Source of the DNA: Pseudomonadota bacterium
Lineage (GTDB): Bacteria > Pseudomonadota > Gammaproteobacteria > Burkholderiales > Rhodocyclaceae
Assembly: GCA_018261905.1 (NCBI GenBank)
Contig: JAGTRU010000019.1
Location: forward strand, 1 to 64,000
Reading direction: 5' to 3'
DNA length: 64,000 nt
Both the position numbers and the translations under genes were made by a program. Of this stretch, positions 9,222 through 18,383 are shown in pieces. The notes under the pieces were generated by a model. It made no database searches. It was not told the origin of the DNA and worked only from the letters and a program-made list of their open reading frames with translations. Position 1 is the stretch's first letter. Each line of letters begins with the position of its first letter.

Positions 9222-10496
9222 ATGGCACATATCATCATCGTAGGGAGTGGTCTGGGCGGCATGACCATGGCGTTCGAAATGCGCGCCGATGCCCGTCCGG
9301 GCGACCGCATCACCGTCGTATCGAATAATCCGAAATTCCATTTTGTACCGTCCAACCCCTGGGTGGCGGTCGATTGGCGCAAGCGCGAGGAAATCGAGGT
9401 GGAGGCCGGGCCGGTACTGGAAAAGCGCAATATCGACTTCATCCCGGTCGGCGCCAAGCGCCTGCATCCCGAGCGTAACCAGCTCGAACTCGATGATGGC
9501 CGGGTGCTCGATTACGATTTCGTGATCCTGTCCACCGGGCCGAAGCTGGCTTTCGACGAGATCGAGGGCCTCGGGCCGAACGGCCATACGCAATCGATCT
9601 GCCATGTCGACCACGCGGTGACGGCGGAGCAGAGCTGGAAGGATTTTGTTGCCAATCCCGGGCCGATCGTCGCCGGGGCCGTGCAGGGCGCGTCCTGCTT
9701 CGGGCCGGCCTACGAATTCACCATGATCATGGAAACCGACCTGCGCCGGCGCAAGATCCGCGATCAGGTGCCGATGACCTTCGTCACCTCCGAACCCTAT
9801 ATTGGCCACCTCGGCCTGGGCGGCGTCGGCGATTCCAAGGGACTGATGGAGTCGATGTTCCGCAGCAAGCACATCAAGGCCATCTGCAATGCCAAGGTGA
9901 CCAAGGTCGAAGCCGGCCAGATGTTCGTCACCGAGCATGACGAGGAAGGCAAGCCGAAGAAGGAGCATGTGCTGCCCTTCAAGTATTCGATGATGCTGCC
10001 GGCCTTCAAGGGCATCGACGCGCTGTTCGGCATCGAGGGCCTGACCAATCCGCGCGGTTTCGTGCTCATCGACCAGTTCCAGCGCAATCCGAAATATCCG
10101 AATGTTTACGCCATCGGCGTCTGCGTCGCCATTCCGCCGGTTGAAGTGACGCCCGTGCCGACCGGCACGCCGAAGACCGGCTACATGATCGAGTCGATGG
10201 TTACTGCCACCTCGAAGAATGTCCGGGCGGCGCTCGACGGCCGGCAGCCGACCGAAAAGGCGACCTGGAACGCCATCTGCCTCGCCGACTTCGGCGACGG
10301 CGGTGCCGCCTTCGTCGCTCTGCCGCAGATTCCGCCGCGCAACGTCAATTGGTTCGGCGAGGGCAAGTGGGTGCATGTGGCCAAGATCGGCTTCGAGAAA
10401 TATTTCATGCACAAGATCAAGAAGGGTAATAGTGAAACCTTCTACGAAAAATTCATTCTCGATGCCATGGGTATCCTGAAATTGAAAGGAAAGTAG
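9222..10496 (+). CDS. sqr: Sulfide:quinone oxidoreductase (type I-like)
   Basis: The 424-residue flavoprotein has an N-terminal FAD site (IIIVGSGLGG, residues 4-13), VILSTGPKLAFDEIEG near 101-116 and a second NAD-type fold used for FAD binding in this family. Cysteines at 127 (SICHVD), 159 (GASCFGPAYE) and 353 (NAICLADFGDGG) fall where type I SQRs carry their three catalytic cysteines. That supports oxidation of sulfide to polysulfide with transfer to quinone at the periplasmic face of the inner membrane. The start at 9222 follows an AGGAGCGAG ribosome-binding site. It lies between the RND adaptor and permease genes with gaps of 57 and 6 bp, so it is very probably co-transcribed with them. 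Confidence 0.88.
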   Translation: MAHIIIVGSGLGGMTMAFEMRADARPGDRITVVSNNPKFHFVPSNPWVAVDWRKREEIEVEAGPVLEKRNIDFIPVGAKRLHPERNQLELDDGRVLDYDFVILSTGPKLAFDEIEGLGPNGHTQSICHVDHAVTAEQSWKDFVANPGPIVAGAVQGASCFGPAYEFTMIMETDLRRRKIRDQVPMTFVTSEPYIGHLGLGGVGDSKGLMESMFRSKHIKAICNAKVTKVEAGQMFVTEHDEEGKPKKEHVLPFKYSMMLPAFKGIDALFGIEGLTNPRGFVLIDQFQRNPKYPNVYAIGVCVAIPPVEVTPVPTGTPKTGYMIESMVTATSKNVRAALDGRQPTEKATWNAICLADFGDGGAAFVALPQIPPRNVNWFGEGKWVHVAKIGFEKYFMHKIKKGNSETFYEKFILDAMGILKLKGK

Positions 10497-10502
10497 CTTT
10501 TG

Positions 10503-13500
10503 ATGGGACTCTCAGGCCGAATTGCCGCTGCCTTCCAGGATTCGCGAATGACGCCGCTGTTGGCGTTGGTCGCCTTCCTGCTCGGCCTGTTTGCCACGCT
10601 GGTCACGCCGCGCGAGGAGGAGCCGCAGATCGACGTGACGATGGCCGATGTCATGGTCGTCTTCCCGGGCGCCTCGGCCAAGGATGTCGAAAACCTCGTC
10701 GCCCGGCCGGCCGAGCAGGTGCTGTCGCGCATGCATGGCGTCGAGCATGTCTATTCCATGGCCAAGCCCGGCATGGCGGTGATCACCGTGCAGTTCGATG
10801 TCGGCGTCAAATACAACGACGCCGTCGTCCGCCTGTACGACACCGTGCATTCGCACCGCGACTGGCTGCCGCCCAATCTCGGGGTCATGGAGCCGGTGAT
10901 CAAGCCGCGCGGCATCGACGACGTACCCATCGTCGGCCTGACCTTCTGGAGCAAGGACCCGGCGCATTCGGCCTTCGACCTGCAGCAGGTGGCGCGCGCC
11001 GTTGAAATCGAACTGAAGCGCATCAAGGGGACGCGCGACGTATCGACCATTGGCGGTCCCGATCACGCGATTCGCGTGCTCATGGACGCCGACCGCATGA
11101 CGGCCTACGGCGTCACGCCGCAGGATATCGCCGGTGCGCTGAAGGCCTCGAATGCCCTGCAATCCTCGGGCAGTCTGACCGCCGGCAACCGCGAGGTGCT
11201 GGTGCAGACCGGCACCTACCTCGAATCCGCCGCCGACGTGAAGCAACTGGTTATCGCCGTGCGCGACGGCAAACCGGTATTCATGAGCGATGTTGCCAAG
11301 GTCGAGGACGGCCCGGATCAGCCCACGGCCTACGCCTGGTTTGGCAGCAAGGAGGGCGAATTCCCGGCGGTGACGATGCAGATTTCCAAGCAGCCCGGCG
11401 TTAATGCCGCGGATGTCGCGACGGGGGCGATCAAGCGCATCAAGGATCTGAAAAACACGGTCATTCCGGATGGCGTCGAAGTCACTGTGACGCGCAATTA
11501 TGGCGAGACGGCGACCGAGAAGGCGCAGAAACTCATTGGCAAGCTGATCTTCGCCACCGCCTTCGTCGTGTTGCTGGTCTTCTTCGCCCTCGGCCGGCGC
11601 GAGGCGGTGATTGTCGGCGTTGCCGTGACATTAACCCTCGCCGCCACGCTGTTCGCTTCCTGGGCCTGGGGTTTTACCCTGAATCGCGTTTCGCTGTTCG
11701 CGCTGATTTTCTCGATCGGCATCCTGGTTGATGACGCGATTGTTGTCGTCGAGAACATCCACCGCTGGCAGGGGCTGTATCCCGAAAAGCCGCTGCTCGA
11801 GATCATTCCGCCGGCCGTGGACGAAGTCGGCGGGCCGACCATCCTGGCGACGTTGACGGTCATTGCCGCGCTGTTGCCGATGGCCTTCGTGACCGGCCTG
11901 ATGGGGCCGTACATGAGCCCGATCCCGATCAACTCGTCGATGGGCATGGCTATTTCGCTGGCCGTGGCTTTTGTCGTCACGCCCTGGCTGGCCGCCAGGC
12001 TCATGAAGTCGCACGCCGGTGGCCATGTGCCGGCCGCCTCGAAACTCGATAGCAAACTGGATTCGACTTTCCGCAAGCTGCTGACGCCTTTCCTCGATCC
12101 GGTCAGGGGCGGTGCGATGCGCGTCAAGCTGGCCATCGCCATCGTATTGCTCATTCTTGGCTCGGTATCGCTGGCCTATTTCCAGCTCGTCGTCTTGAAA
12201 ATGCTGCCCTTCGACAACAAGAGCGAATTCCAGGTGATCCTCGACATGCCCGTCGGTACGCCGCTCGAGGAGACGGCGCGCGTGCTGCATGAAATCGGCA
12301 GCGAGCTGGCCAAGGAAGACGACGTCACCAATTACCAGGCCTATGCCGGTACGGCCAGCCCGATCAATTTCAACGGTCTGGTGCGTCAGTACTACCTGCG
12401 CGCCGTGCCGGAAAAGGGCGATATCCAGGTCAATCTGGCCGACAAGCATCATCGTTCGCGGCAGAGCCACGAGATCGCCGTTTCGGTGCGCGAGCGCATC
12501 GAGGCCATCGGCAAGAAGAACGGCGGCGTCGCCAAGGTCGTCGAAGTGCCGCCCGGGCCACCCGTCATGTCGCCGATCCTGGCCGAAATTTACGGTCCGG
12601 ACTACAAGGGCCAGATGAGCGTCGGCAAGCAGGTGCGCGCCGTGTTCGAGAAGACGCCGGACATCGTCGCCGTCGACGACTACATCGAGGCTGATGCGCG
12701 CAAGGCCGTGCTGCACGTGCTGCAAAGCAAGGCGGCGCTGCTCGGCGTGGCGCAGAGCGACATCATCGAGGTGGTCAGCACCGGCCTGGCCGGGCTCGAC
12801 GTGACGCCGGCCCACAACGCCGACAGCAAGTTCGAAATCCCGGTGCGGGTGACCCTGCCGGCCGAGAAACAGTCGAATCTCGATGCCTTGCTCAAGCTGC
12901 GTGTCCGCTCCCGCAGCGGCCAGCTGGTGCCAATCTCGGAAGTCGTCGAAGTGCGCGATGCGGGGCGCGAGAAGGCCATTTACCACAAGGACCTGCTGCC
13001 CGTGGTGTACGTCGTCGGCGATATGGGCGGCAAGCTCGATTCGCCGCTTTACGGCATGTTCGACATCCGCTCGCAGATCAACGGTATGGAACTCAAGGAA
13101 GGCGGCACGCTGGGCGAATGGTTCATCCGCCAGCCGAACGATCCCTACGCCGGCTACAGCGTCAAGTGGGACGGCGAATGGAAGGTGACCTACGAAACCT
13201 TCCGCGACATGGGCCTGGCCTATGCTGTCGGCCTGATCCTCATCTATCTGCTGGTCGTCGCCCATTTCGGTTCGTATCTCGTGCCGCTCATCATCATGGC
13301 GCCGATTCCGCTGACCATCATCGGCGTCATGCCCGGCCATGCGCTGTTCGGCTCGCAATTCACGGCGACCTCGATGATCGGCATGATCGCGCTGGCCGGC
13401 ATCATCGTCCGCAACTCGATATTGCTGGTCGATTTCATCAAGTTGCAGGTCGCCGCCGGCATGCCTTTCCACGATGCGGTGATCCAGTCGGCGGCCGTGC

Positions 13501-13685
13501 GCGCCAAGCCGATCGCGCTGACGGCACTGGCCGCCATGCTCGGCGCCCTGTTCATTCTCGACGATCCGATTTTCAACGGCCTGGCCCTAAGTCTGATCTT
13601 CGGCATCCTGGTATCGACGCTGCTTACCCTGGTCGTCATCCCCGTCCTCTATTTCTCGGCTTTCCGCAAGGAACATCAATCATGA
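10503..13685 (+). CDS. RND (AcrB/HAE family) efflux permease
   Basis: The 1060-residue inner-membrane pump has the family layout: TM1, a large porter loop, TM2-6, a second porter/docking loop, and TM7-12. The TM4 proton-relay pair is seen in GILVDDAIVVVENIHR. The last segment ends with LVVIPVLYF, typical of the family. TM1 is followed by TPREEEPQIDV, a signature of RND subfamilies found with short adaptors and distinct from classical AcrB. The stop codon overlaps the start of the DUF2892 gene (ATGA). The substrate is unknown, but the SQR immediately upstream points toward sulfur species or sulfide-related stress. That is inference. Confidence 0.92.
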   Translation: MGLSGRIAAAFQDSRMTPLLALVAFLLGLFATLVTPREEEPQIDVTMADVMVVFPGASAKDVENLVARPAEQVLSRMHGVEHVYSMAKPGMAVITVQFDVGVKYNDAVVRLYDTVHSHRDWLPPNLGVMEPVIKPRGIDDVPIVGLTFWSKDPAHSAFDLQQVARAVEIELKRIKGTRDVSTIGGPDHAIRVLMDADRMTAYGVTPQDIAGALKASNALQSSGSLTAGNREVLVQTGTYLESAADVKQLVIAVRDGKPVFMSDVAKVEDGPDQPTAYAWFGSKEGEFPAVTMQISKQPGVNAADVATGAIKRIKDLKNTVIPDGVEVTVTRNYGETATEKAQKLIGKLIFATAFVVLLVFFALGRREAVIVGVAVTLTLAATLFASWAWGFTLNRVSLFALIFSIGILVDDAIVVVENIHRWQGLYPEKPLLEIIPPAVDEVGGPTILATLTVIAALLPMAFVTGLMGPYMSPIPINSSMGMAISLAVAFVVTPWLAARLMKSHAGGHVPAASKLDSKLDSTFRKLLTPFLDPVRGGAMRVKLAIAIVLLILGSVSLAYFQLVVLKMLPFDNKSEFQVILDMPVGTPLEETARVLHEIGSELAKEDDVTNYQAYAGTASPINFNGLVRQYYLRAVPEKGDIQVNLADKHHRSRQSHEIAVSVRERIEAIGKKNGGVAKVVEVPPGPPVMSPILAEIYGPDYKGQMSVGKQVRAVFEKTPDIVAVDDYIEADARKAVLHVLQSKAALLGVAQSDIIEVVSTGLAGLDVTPAHNADSKFEIPVRVTLPAEKQSNLDALLKLRVRSRSGQLVPISEVVEVRDAGREKAIYHKDLLPVVYVVGDMGGKLDSPLYGMFDIRSQINGMELKEGGTLGEWFIRQPNDPYAGYSVKWDGEWKVTYETFRDMGLAYAVGLILIYLLVVAHFGSYLVPLIIMAPIPLTIIGVMPGHALFGSQFTATSMIGMIALAGIIVRNSILLVDFIKLQVAAGMPFHDAVIQSAAVRAKPIALTALAAMLGALFILDDPIFNGLALSLIFGILVSTLLTLVVIPVLYFSAFRKEHQS

Positions 13686-13903
13686 CCATCGAACGCGTCA
13701 TCCGCATCATGGCGGGCTTTTTCGTCCTGCTTTCCCTGGCTCTCGGCTATCACGGCAGTCCTGTTTTCGTTTCGGAGTGGTTCCTGGTATTTACCGCCTT
13801 TGTCGGCCTCAACCTGCTGCAAAGCGGCTTTACCGGCTTCTGCCCGCCGGAAAAGCTGTTGAGGAAGTTGGGCGTAAAGGGCGGTTCCTGTTCGGCGAAT
13901 TAA
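13682..13903 (+). CDS. DUF2892 (YgaP-type transmembrane) small membrane protein
   Basis: The 73-residue protein has two hydrophobic segments (about 8-24 and 30-48) with the DUF2892 pattern RVIRIMAGFFVLLS and GLNLLQSGFTGFCPPEKLLRKLG. This domain is the membrane part of the rhodanese YgaP and occurs alone beside sulfur-metabolism genes. Its start overlaps the stop of the RND permease by 4 bases, so it belongs to the SQR/RND operon. The two cysteines (FCPPE and SCSAN) could bind or carry sulfane sulfur, which is speculative. Confidence 0.85.
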   Translation: MTIERVIRIMAGFFVLLSLALGYHGSPVFVSEWFLVFTAFVGLNLLQSGFTGFCPPEKLLRKLGVKGGSCSAN

Positions 13904-13917
13904 GGGGCGTTTGCTGA

Positions 13918-13935
13918 TGCCGGATTGATCCGGCA
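13918..13935. terminator. Short perfect hairpin after the RND/SQR operon
   Basis: TGCCGGA at 13918-13924 pairs exactly with TCCGGCA at 13929-13935 around a TTGA loop. There is no T-tract, so termination is uncertain. A TATAAT hexamer at 13953-13958 just beyond may serve the next gene, though no good -35 box is evident. Confidence 0.4.
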
Positions 13936-13991
13936 GGTCTAGGACAAGCGGCTATAATCGGTCGCTTCCCAACGCCTTGTGGAGTTGTTTC

Positions 13992-15653
13992 ATGCGTCCT
14001 CCCGCCAGTTTTCGCCTGCGTTCCACCGCTCCTGCCGCCTGCTTGCTGGCAGCCCTGCTGAGCAGCGCTTCGCCGCTCGCCTTGGCGCAGATGGCGGCCA
14101 CGGCGGCTGTTCCTGCCGCTTCCAGTCCGAAAGCCGGTGCCGTGGCGCCCATCGTCGGCGTCGTGCTCTATCCCGGCAGTGCGCTGATCGAACGTGTTGC
14201 CAGCCTGCGGGCTGGCGACAGCAAGCTTGAAATTCTCGGTATTCCGGCCAATTTCGACGTGCAGACCCTGCGTGTCGAAGCCGAGAGCGGCATCGATGTC
14301 GGCGAAATCACGCTGCGCGAAAGCGCCCGCAGCGGGCCGCTGAATGCCGAGGAAGAGCGCCTGGAAAACGAGGTGCGTCGCCTCAGCGATCGCATCGCCG
14401 CACTCGATGTCGATCGCAAGGCGGCCGAACTCGAACTCAAATATCTCGACAGCCTGCCTTCGGCGGGCGAGACCTCGCATCCGGCCAACCTGTCGCCGGT
14501 TCTCGCCTCGCTGCGCCAGGGTAGCAGCCAGGCCCAGTTGCGCATCCTTGCCGCCGACGGGCAGAAGGTGCAACTGGAGCGCGATCTGCAGGCCCGGCAG
14601 AGCGACCTCGAGCGGGTTCGCCCGGCGGTCAGCGAGGTGCGCAACCTGCAGGTGCATGTGAATGCCAGACGGGACGGCAAGCTGCACATCTATTACCAGC
14701 TGGCCGAAGCCGGCTGGCGGCCGGCCTATCGCGCCGCGCTCAATGCCGAGACGGCCCAGGTCGAAATGGAGCGCACAGCGCAGATTGCCCAGCGTAGCGG
14801 TGAGGACTGGAGCCGGGTCAGCCTGCGCCTGTCCACCGGCCAGCCCCGGCAGCAGGTCAGTGGACCGGAACCGCAGACCTGGGGCGTTTCGCTGCGCCCC
14901 GAATACCGGGCAGAACCCTACGCGGCAATGCCGGCCATGGCTGCCGCACCGGCCCCGATGCGCATGGCCAAATCGGCGGCTGCCAAACCTGAGCCGCAAG
15001 CCGAGCCGCTGTTCCAGGCGGCCGAGATCCAGAGCGAATACGCCACGGAATACGCCATTTCAGCGCCCTTGTCGGTGCCGTCCGATGGCCGCAAGATCAA
15101 TGTGACGTTGAGCAAGACGCAACTGCCGGTCAAGCTGCAGGTCCAGGTTTCGCCGCGCCAGGAAAAGGCCGCCTACCTCATGGCGCGCGGCGACCTGCCG
15201 GAAGGTGTCTGGCCGGCCGGCGAGATGCAGCTCTACCGCAACGGCGCCTATGTCGGGACAAAACCGTGGGATGCCAGCCAGCGCAAGGGACTCGAATTGC
15301 CCTTCGGGCGCGACGAACTGGTCAAGGTGGCGAGCAGTTCGGTGGTGGCCAAAAATGCCAGCAGCGGCTTCGTCGGCCAGCGCGCCGAGCGCCATGTCGG
15401 CGATGTCTACACGGTCAGTAACCTGCACAAGCGGCCGGTCGAGCTGCTCGTGCTCGAAGCCAGCCCGGTCAGCCGCGACGAGAAAATCGAGGTCGTCGCC
15501 ACCTACAATCCGCCCATCAGTCAGACGGATTGGGACGACCGGCAGGGCGTTGTCGCCTGGGAACAGTCGCTGGCCGCCGGTGCCAGCCAGAAATTCAGCG
15601 TCGATTACCGCATCACCTGGCCCAAGGAGCGCTCGGTCATCGGTTTACCCTGA
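13992..15653 (+). CDS. MuiA-like exported protein (DUF4140 + DUF4139)
   Basis: The 553-residue protein has a signal peptide (about 1-33, ending ALAQ). An N-terminal domain (VVLYPGSALIERVASL) matches DUF4140, a charged coiled-coil section spans about 110-210, and the C-terminal DUF4139 region includes YYQLAEAGWRPAYRA and, near the end, VVATYNPP and QSLAAG. This is the architecture of the mucoidy inhibitor MuiA family, whose biochemical role is not established. The start follows a GGAG ribosome-binding site; the frame also opens at 13977. An Ala/Pro-rich linker near 305-340 separates the two halves. It seems to be monocistronic. Confidence 0.85.
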   Translation: MRPPASFRLRSTAPAACLLAALLSSASPLALAQMAATAAVPAASSPKAGAVAPIVGVVLYPGSALIERVASLRAGDSKLEILGIPANFDVQTLRVEAESGIDVGEITLRESARSGPLNAEEERLENEVRRLSDRIAALDVDRKAAELELKYLDSLPSAGETSHPANLSPVLASLRQGSSQAQLRILAADGQKVQLERDLQARQSDLERVRPAVSEVRNLQVHVNARRDGKLHIYYQLAEAGWRPAYRAALNAETAQVEMERTAQIAQRSGEDWSRVSLRLSTGQPRQQVSGPEPQTWGVSLRPEYRAEPYAAMPAMAAAPAPMRMAKSAAAKPEPQAEPLFQAAEIQSEYATEYAISAPLSVPSDGRKINVTLSKTQLPVKLQVQVSPRQEKAAYLMARGDLPEGVWPAGEMQLYRNGAYVGTKPWDASQRKGLELPFGRDELVKVASSSVVAKNASSGFVGQRAERHVGDVYTVSNLHKRPVELLVLEASPVSRDEKIEVVATYNPPISQTDWDDRQGVVAWEQSLAAGASQKFSVDYRITWPKERSVIGLP

Positions 15654-15710
15654 TTGCCTGTCCTGTCGCCCGGCCTCTAAAATCGGGACATTCCCGCTTC
15701 GGAGTCACAC

Positions 15711-16577
15711 ATGAAAATCGCTTTTCTCGGCCTCGGCATCATGGGGCGCCCGATGGCCCTCAACCTGATCAAGGGCGGCCATGCCGTCACCGTCTGGGCG
15801 CGTCGCGCCGAATCCATGGCGCCGCTGCTTGCCGCCGGTGCCGTCGCTGCCGCCAGCCAGGTCGAAGCGGCGCGCGGCCAGGATCTGGTGATTTCGATGG
15901 TCGCCGATGCGCCAGACGTCGCCGAAGTCATGCGCGCCGTCGCCCAAGGGGCGCAACCCGGTCTAGTCGCCGTGGACATGAGCACCATCGCGCCGGCCGC
16001 GGCGCGCAAGATCGGCGAGGAACTGGCGGCGGCCGGTGTCGATTTCGTCGATGCGCCGGTCTCGGGCGGCGAGGTCGGCGCCATTGCCGGCATGCTGGCT
16101 ATCATGGCCGGCGGTTCAGAGGCGGCTTTCGCGCGGGCCAAACCGGCTTTCGAATGCCTGGGCAAGAACGTCGTGCATGTCGGTGCCAGCGGTGCCGGGC
16201 AGGTGACCAAGGCGGCCAATCAGATCGTTACCGGCATGGGCGTGCTCGCCGTCGCCGAGGCGTTTGCCTTCGCCAGCAAGAATGGCGTCGAAGTCGGCAA
16301 GGTGCGCGAAGCGCTGCTCGGCGGTTTCGCCTACTCGAAAATCCTCGAAAACCACGGCCAGCGCATGTTGGACCGCAATTTCAAGCCGGGCTTCAAGAGC
16401 TGGATGCACGAAAAGGATCTGAATATCGTCATGCAGACGGCGCACGAACTCGGCCTTTGCCTGCCCGGTTCGGCAGCCACGGCGCAGATGTTCAACGCCA
16501 TGGTCGGTTCCGGGCTGGGCGAGGAGGATTCGATCGCCGTGCTCAAACTGCTCGAATCGCTGTCCGGTCAGGCATGA
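15711..16577 (+). CDS. Beta-hydroxyacid dehydrogenase family NAD(P)-dependent oxidoreductase (copy 1)
   Basis: The 288-residue protein has a Rossmann NAD(P) site (GLGIMGRPMA, residues 7-16), a substrate-binding segment (DAPVSGG) and the catalytic Lys167 in GQVTKAANQ. These motifs define the 3-hydroxyisobutyrate / tartronate semialdehyde / glyoxylate-succinic semialdehyde reductase family. The cofactor loop WARR after strand 2 favours NADP over NAD, as in the GLYR-type members. Substrate cannot be fixed from sequence. Its stop overlaps the start of a paralogue of near-identical length. Confidence 0.88.
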   Translation: MKIAFLGLGIMGRPMALNLIKGGHAVTVWARRAESMAPLLAAGAVAAASQVEAARGQDLVISMVADAPDVAEVMRAVAQGAQPGLVAVDMSTIAPAAARKIGEELAAAGVDFVDAPVSGGEVGAIAGMLAIMAGGSEAAFARAKPAFECLGKNVVHVGASGAGQVTKAANQIVTGMGVLAVAEAFAFASKNGVEVGKVREALLGGFAYSKILENHGQRMLDRNFKPGFKSWMHEKDLNIVMQTAHELGLCLPGSAATAQMFNAMVGSGLGEEDSIAVLKLLESLSGQA

Positions 16578-17431
16578 GGGTCGGTTTCATCGGCCTCGGC
16601 GTCATGGGACGGCCGATGGCCCTGCATCTGCAAAAAGCTGGACACGAACTGTTCGTTTGGGCGCGTCGGCCGGTGAGTGTCGCCGGTTTGCCGGCCACGG
16701 TCTGTGCCACGCCGGCCGAACTCGGGCGCTGCTGCGCAGTGGTGTTCACAGTGATCACCTCGAGTGCCGATGTCGAAGGCGTCGCGCTCGGCGCGGACGG
16801 ACTGATTGACGGCCTGGCCCCGGGTTCGGTGCTGGTTGATTGTTCGACCATCGCGCCCGATGCCGCCCGGCGGATTGCGGGGCGGCTGCGCGAAAAAGGG
16901 ATCCATATGCTCGATGCCCCGGTTTCCGGCGGTGCCCAGGGCGCCATCGATGCGACGCTGGCGATCATGGCCGGTGGCGAGGCGGCGGTGCTCGAACGCG
17001 TCCGGCCACTGCTCGAATGCCTGGGCAAACGCATTGTCCATATCGGCCCGAACGGCGCCGGCCAGGTCGCCAAGGCCTGCAACCAGATGATCATGGTGGC
17101 GGCGATCCAGGCGGTGGCCGAGGCCATGCACCTGGCCGCCGCGGCCGGCGTCGAGGCCGGCAAGGTCAAGGCAGCGTTGGCCGGCGGCTCGGCCGCCTCG
17201 CGCGTGCTCGAAGTGATGGGCGAGCGCATGGTCAGCGGCGATTATGCAGCCGGTATCGAGGCCCGCCTGCATCACAAGGATTTCGGCCTGGTGCTTGAAG
17301 CGGCGCGGCAGAGCGGCGTGCCCGTGCCGCTCACGGCAGTTGTCGGGCAGCAGCTCAATAGCCTGATGGCGCAGGGCTGGGGGCGCGACGATACGGCTTC
17401 TCTGCGGCGCGTACTGCAACTAAAGTCCTGA
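16574..17431 (+). CDS. Beta-hydroxyacid dehydrogenase family NAD(P)-dependent oxidoreductase (copy 2)
   Basis: The 285-residue paralogue of the preceding gene has the same motifs: GLGVMGRPMA near the N-terminus, DAPVSGGAQG and catalytic Lys167 (GQVAKACNQ), with WARR after strand 2. It starts in an ATGA overlap with copy 1, so the pair is translationally coupled. Sequence divergence is substantial, implying an old duplication and probably different substrates or a heteromeric pairing. The PilZ gene follows after 4 bp. Confidence 0.88.
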   Translation: MRVGFIGLGVMGRPMALHLQKAGHELFVWARRPVSVAGLPATVCATPAELGRCCAVVFTVITSSADVEGVALGADGLIDGLAPGSVLVDCSTIAPDAARRIAGRLREKGIHMLDAPVSGGAQGAIDATLAIMAGGEAAVLERVRPLLECLGKRIVHIGPNGAGQVAKACNQMIMVAAIQAVAEAMHLAAAAGVEAGKVKAALAGGSAASRVLEVMGERMVSGDYAAGIEARLHHKDFGLVLEAARQSGVPVPLTAVVGQQLNSLMAQGWGRDDTASLRRVLQLKS

Positions 17432-17435
17432 GCCC

Positions 17436-18179
17436 ATGAGTCAGCTCGCCCAACTTTCCGAAGCGGAAATCGAAGACCGCTTTCATATCCGCAGCCGCAC
17501 GGCCATTCAGTTTCTGCTGGCAAATTTCGCCCGCCAGGGAACGCCGTTTGCGGTGCAATTTCGCGGCGGGCAGGAATATTTCTACTCTATTTTGCTGGCC
17601 GTGCAGCCGGATAGCGGGCGGCTGGTTTTCGATTGCAGCGGCAGTCCGGAAAATAATCGCCGCTTTCTCGATAGCGAGCGCAATGCCTTTCTCGGTCAGC
17701 CGGGGGGGATGCGCGTCCAATTTTCGACCGGGCGCGCCCGCGAAGTGAATTTCCAGGGGGCGAAGGCTTTCGCCGTGCCCCTGCCGCAAGTCCTGCTCAG
17801 ATTGCAGCGCCGCGAATATTTCCGGATCGAGACGCCACAGGTGCGGCCGTTGGAGTTTCTTGCCGGCTTGCCGGGGGGCGCCTCCCTCAATCTGCCGGTG
17901 CATGATATTTCCGTATCCGGAATCGGTCTCGCCGCCGCTGCCTTGCCCGACGGGGCGGGGCCCGGCCTGAGCCTGGAGGGTTGCCGTTTTGCCCTGCCGG
18001 AAGAGGGGCGCGCCCTGTTCTTTGCCGCCACGCTGCGCCACTGTACCGAGCGCGAGGCACGCAACGGTTGCCGCCAGTGGCGTCTCGGTTTGCAGTTCAG
18101 CAACTTGCCGGCCACCGATGCGAACCGGATTCAGCGTTACATTGCCCGCGTCGAACACGAGCGGCGCGAACTGAGCTGA
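17436..18179 (+). CDS. YcgR-like flagellar brake protein (YcgR_2/PilZ, c-di-GMP binding)
   Basis: The 247-residue protein has an N-terminal YcgR-type domain (about 1-115) and a C-terminal PilZ domain. The c-di-GMP binding residues are present: Arg125-Arg126...Arg130 (QRREYFR) and Asp157-x-Ser159-x-x-Gly162 (DISVSG). Such proteins slow flagellar rotation or change motor bias when c-di-GMP is high. It lies 4 bp behind the dehydrogenase pair, so it may be co-transcribed with them, but the functional reason is not apparent. No flagellar genes are in the window. Confidence 0.88.
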   Translation: MSQLAQLSEAEIEDRFHIRSRTAIQFLLANFARQGTPFAVQFRGGQEYFYSILLAVQPDSGRLVFDCSGSPENNRRFLDSERNAFLGQPGGMRVQFSTGRAREVNFQGAKAFAVPLPQVLLRLQRREYFRIETPQVRPLEFLAGLPGGASLNLPVHDISVSGIGLAAAALPDGAGPGLSLEGCRFALPEEGRALFFAATLRHCTEREARNGCRQWRLGLQFSNLPATDANRIQRYIARVEHERRELS

Positions 18180-18241
18180 GCTTTTCCAAGCGGTGGCGGG
18201 CAACGGCTTGCGGTCGCATCGGCCAAGGTGCCCGGATAAGG

Positions 18242-18320
18242 TGATTGGAGCGCAGGGAGGCAGAGGAAATACCAAGACTTTGCTACATCGTCTCTGTTCC
18301 CCTGCGTTAAGGTTTCTCAG
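18242..18320 (-). repeat. Degenerate, internally deleted copy of the foldback repeat (copy E)
   Basis: Read on the minus strand, the segment shows the left end of the repeat (AAACCTTAACGCAGGGG, then ACAGAGACG) and the right end (TTTCCTCTGCCTCCCTGCG) with the central portion missing. It matches the ends of the 160-bp elements at 28894 and 63190 with several differences, so it looks like an old remnant. It fills most of the 204-bp gap between the PilZ gene and the QueG-like gene. Confidence 0.6.
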
Positions 18321-18383
18321 GGCGGCACTCGGTGGCCTTGCCCATCAACATCGCCTCCGGGCTGTTCCAAGGAAAAGCAAGAG

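Noticed and set aside
11631-13472. 613-codon minus-strand frame opposite the RND permease
   Set aside because: It is an Asp/His/Arg-rich shadow of a conserved transporter gene.
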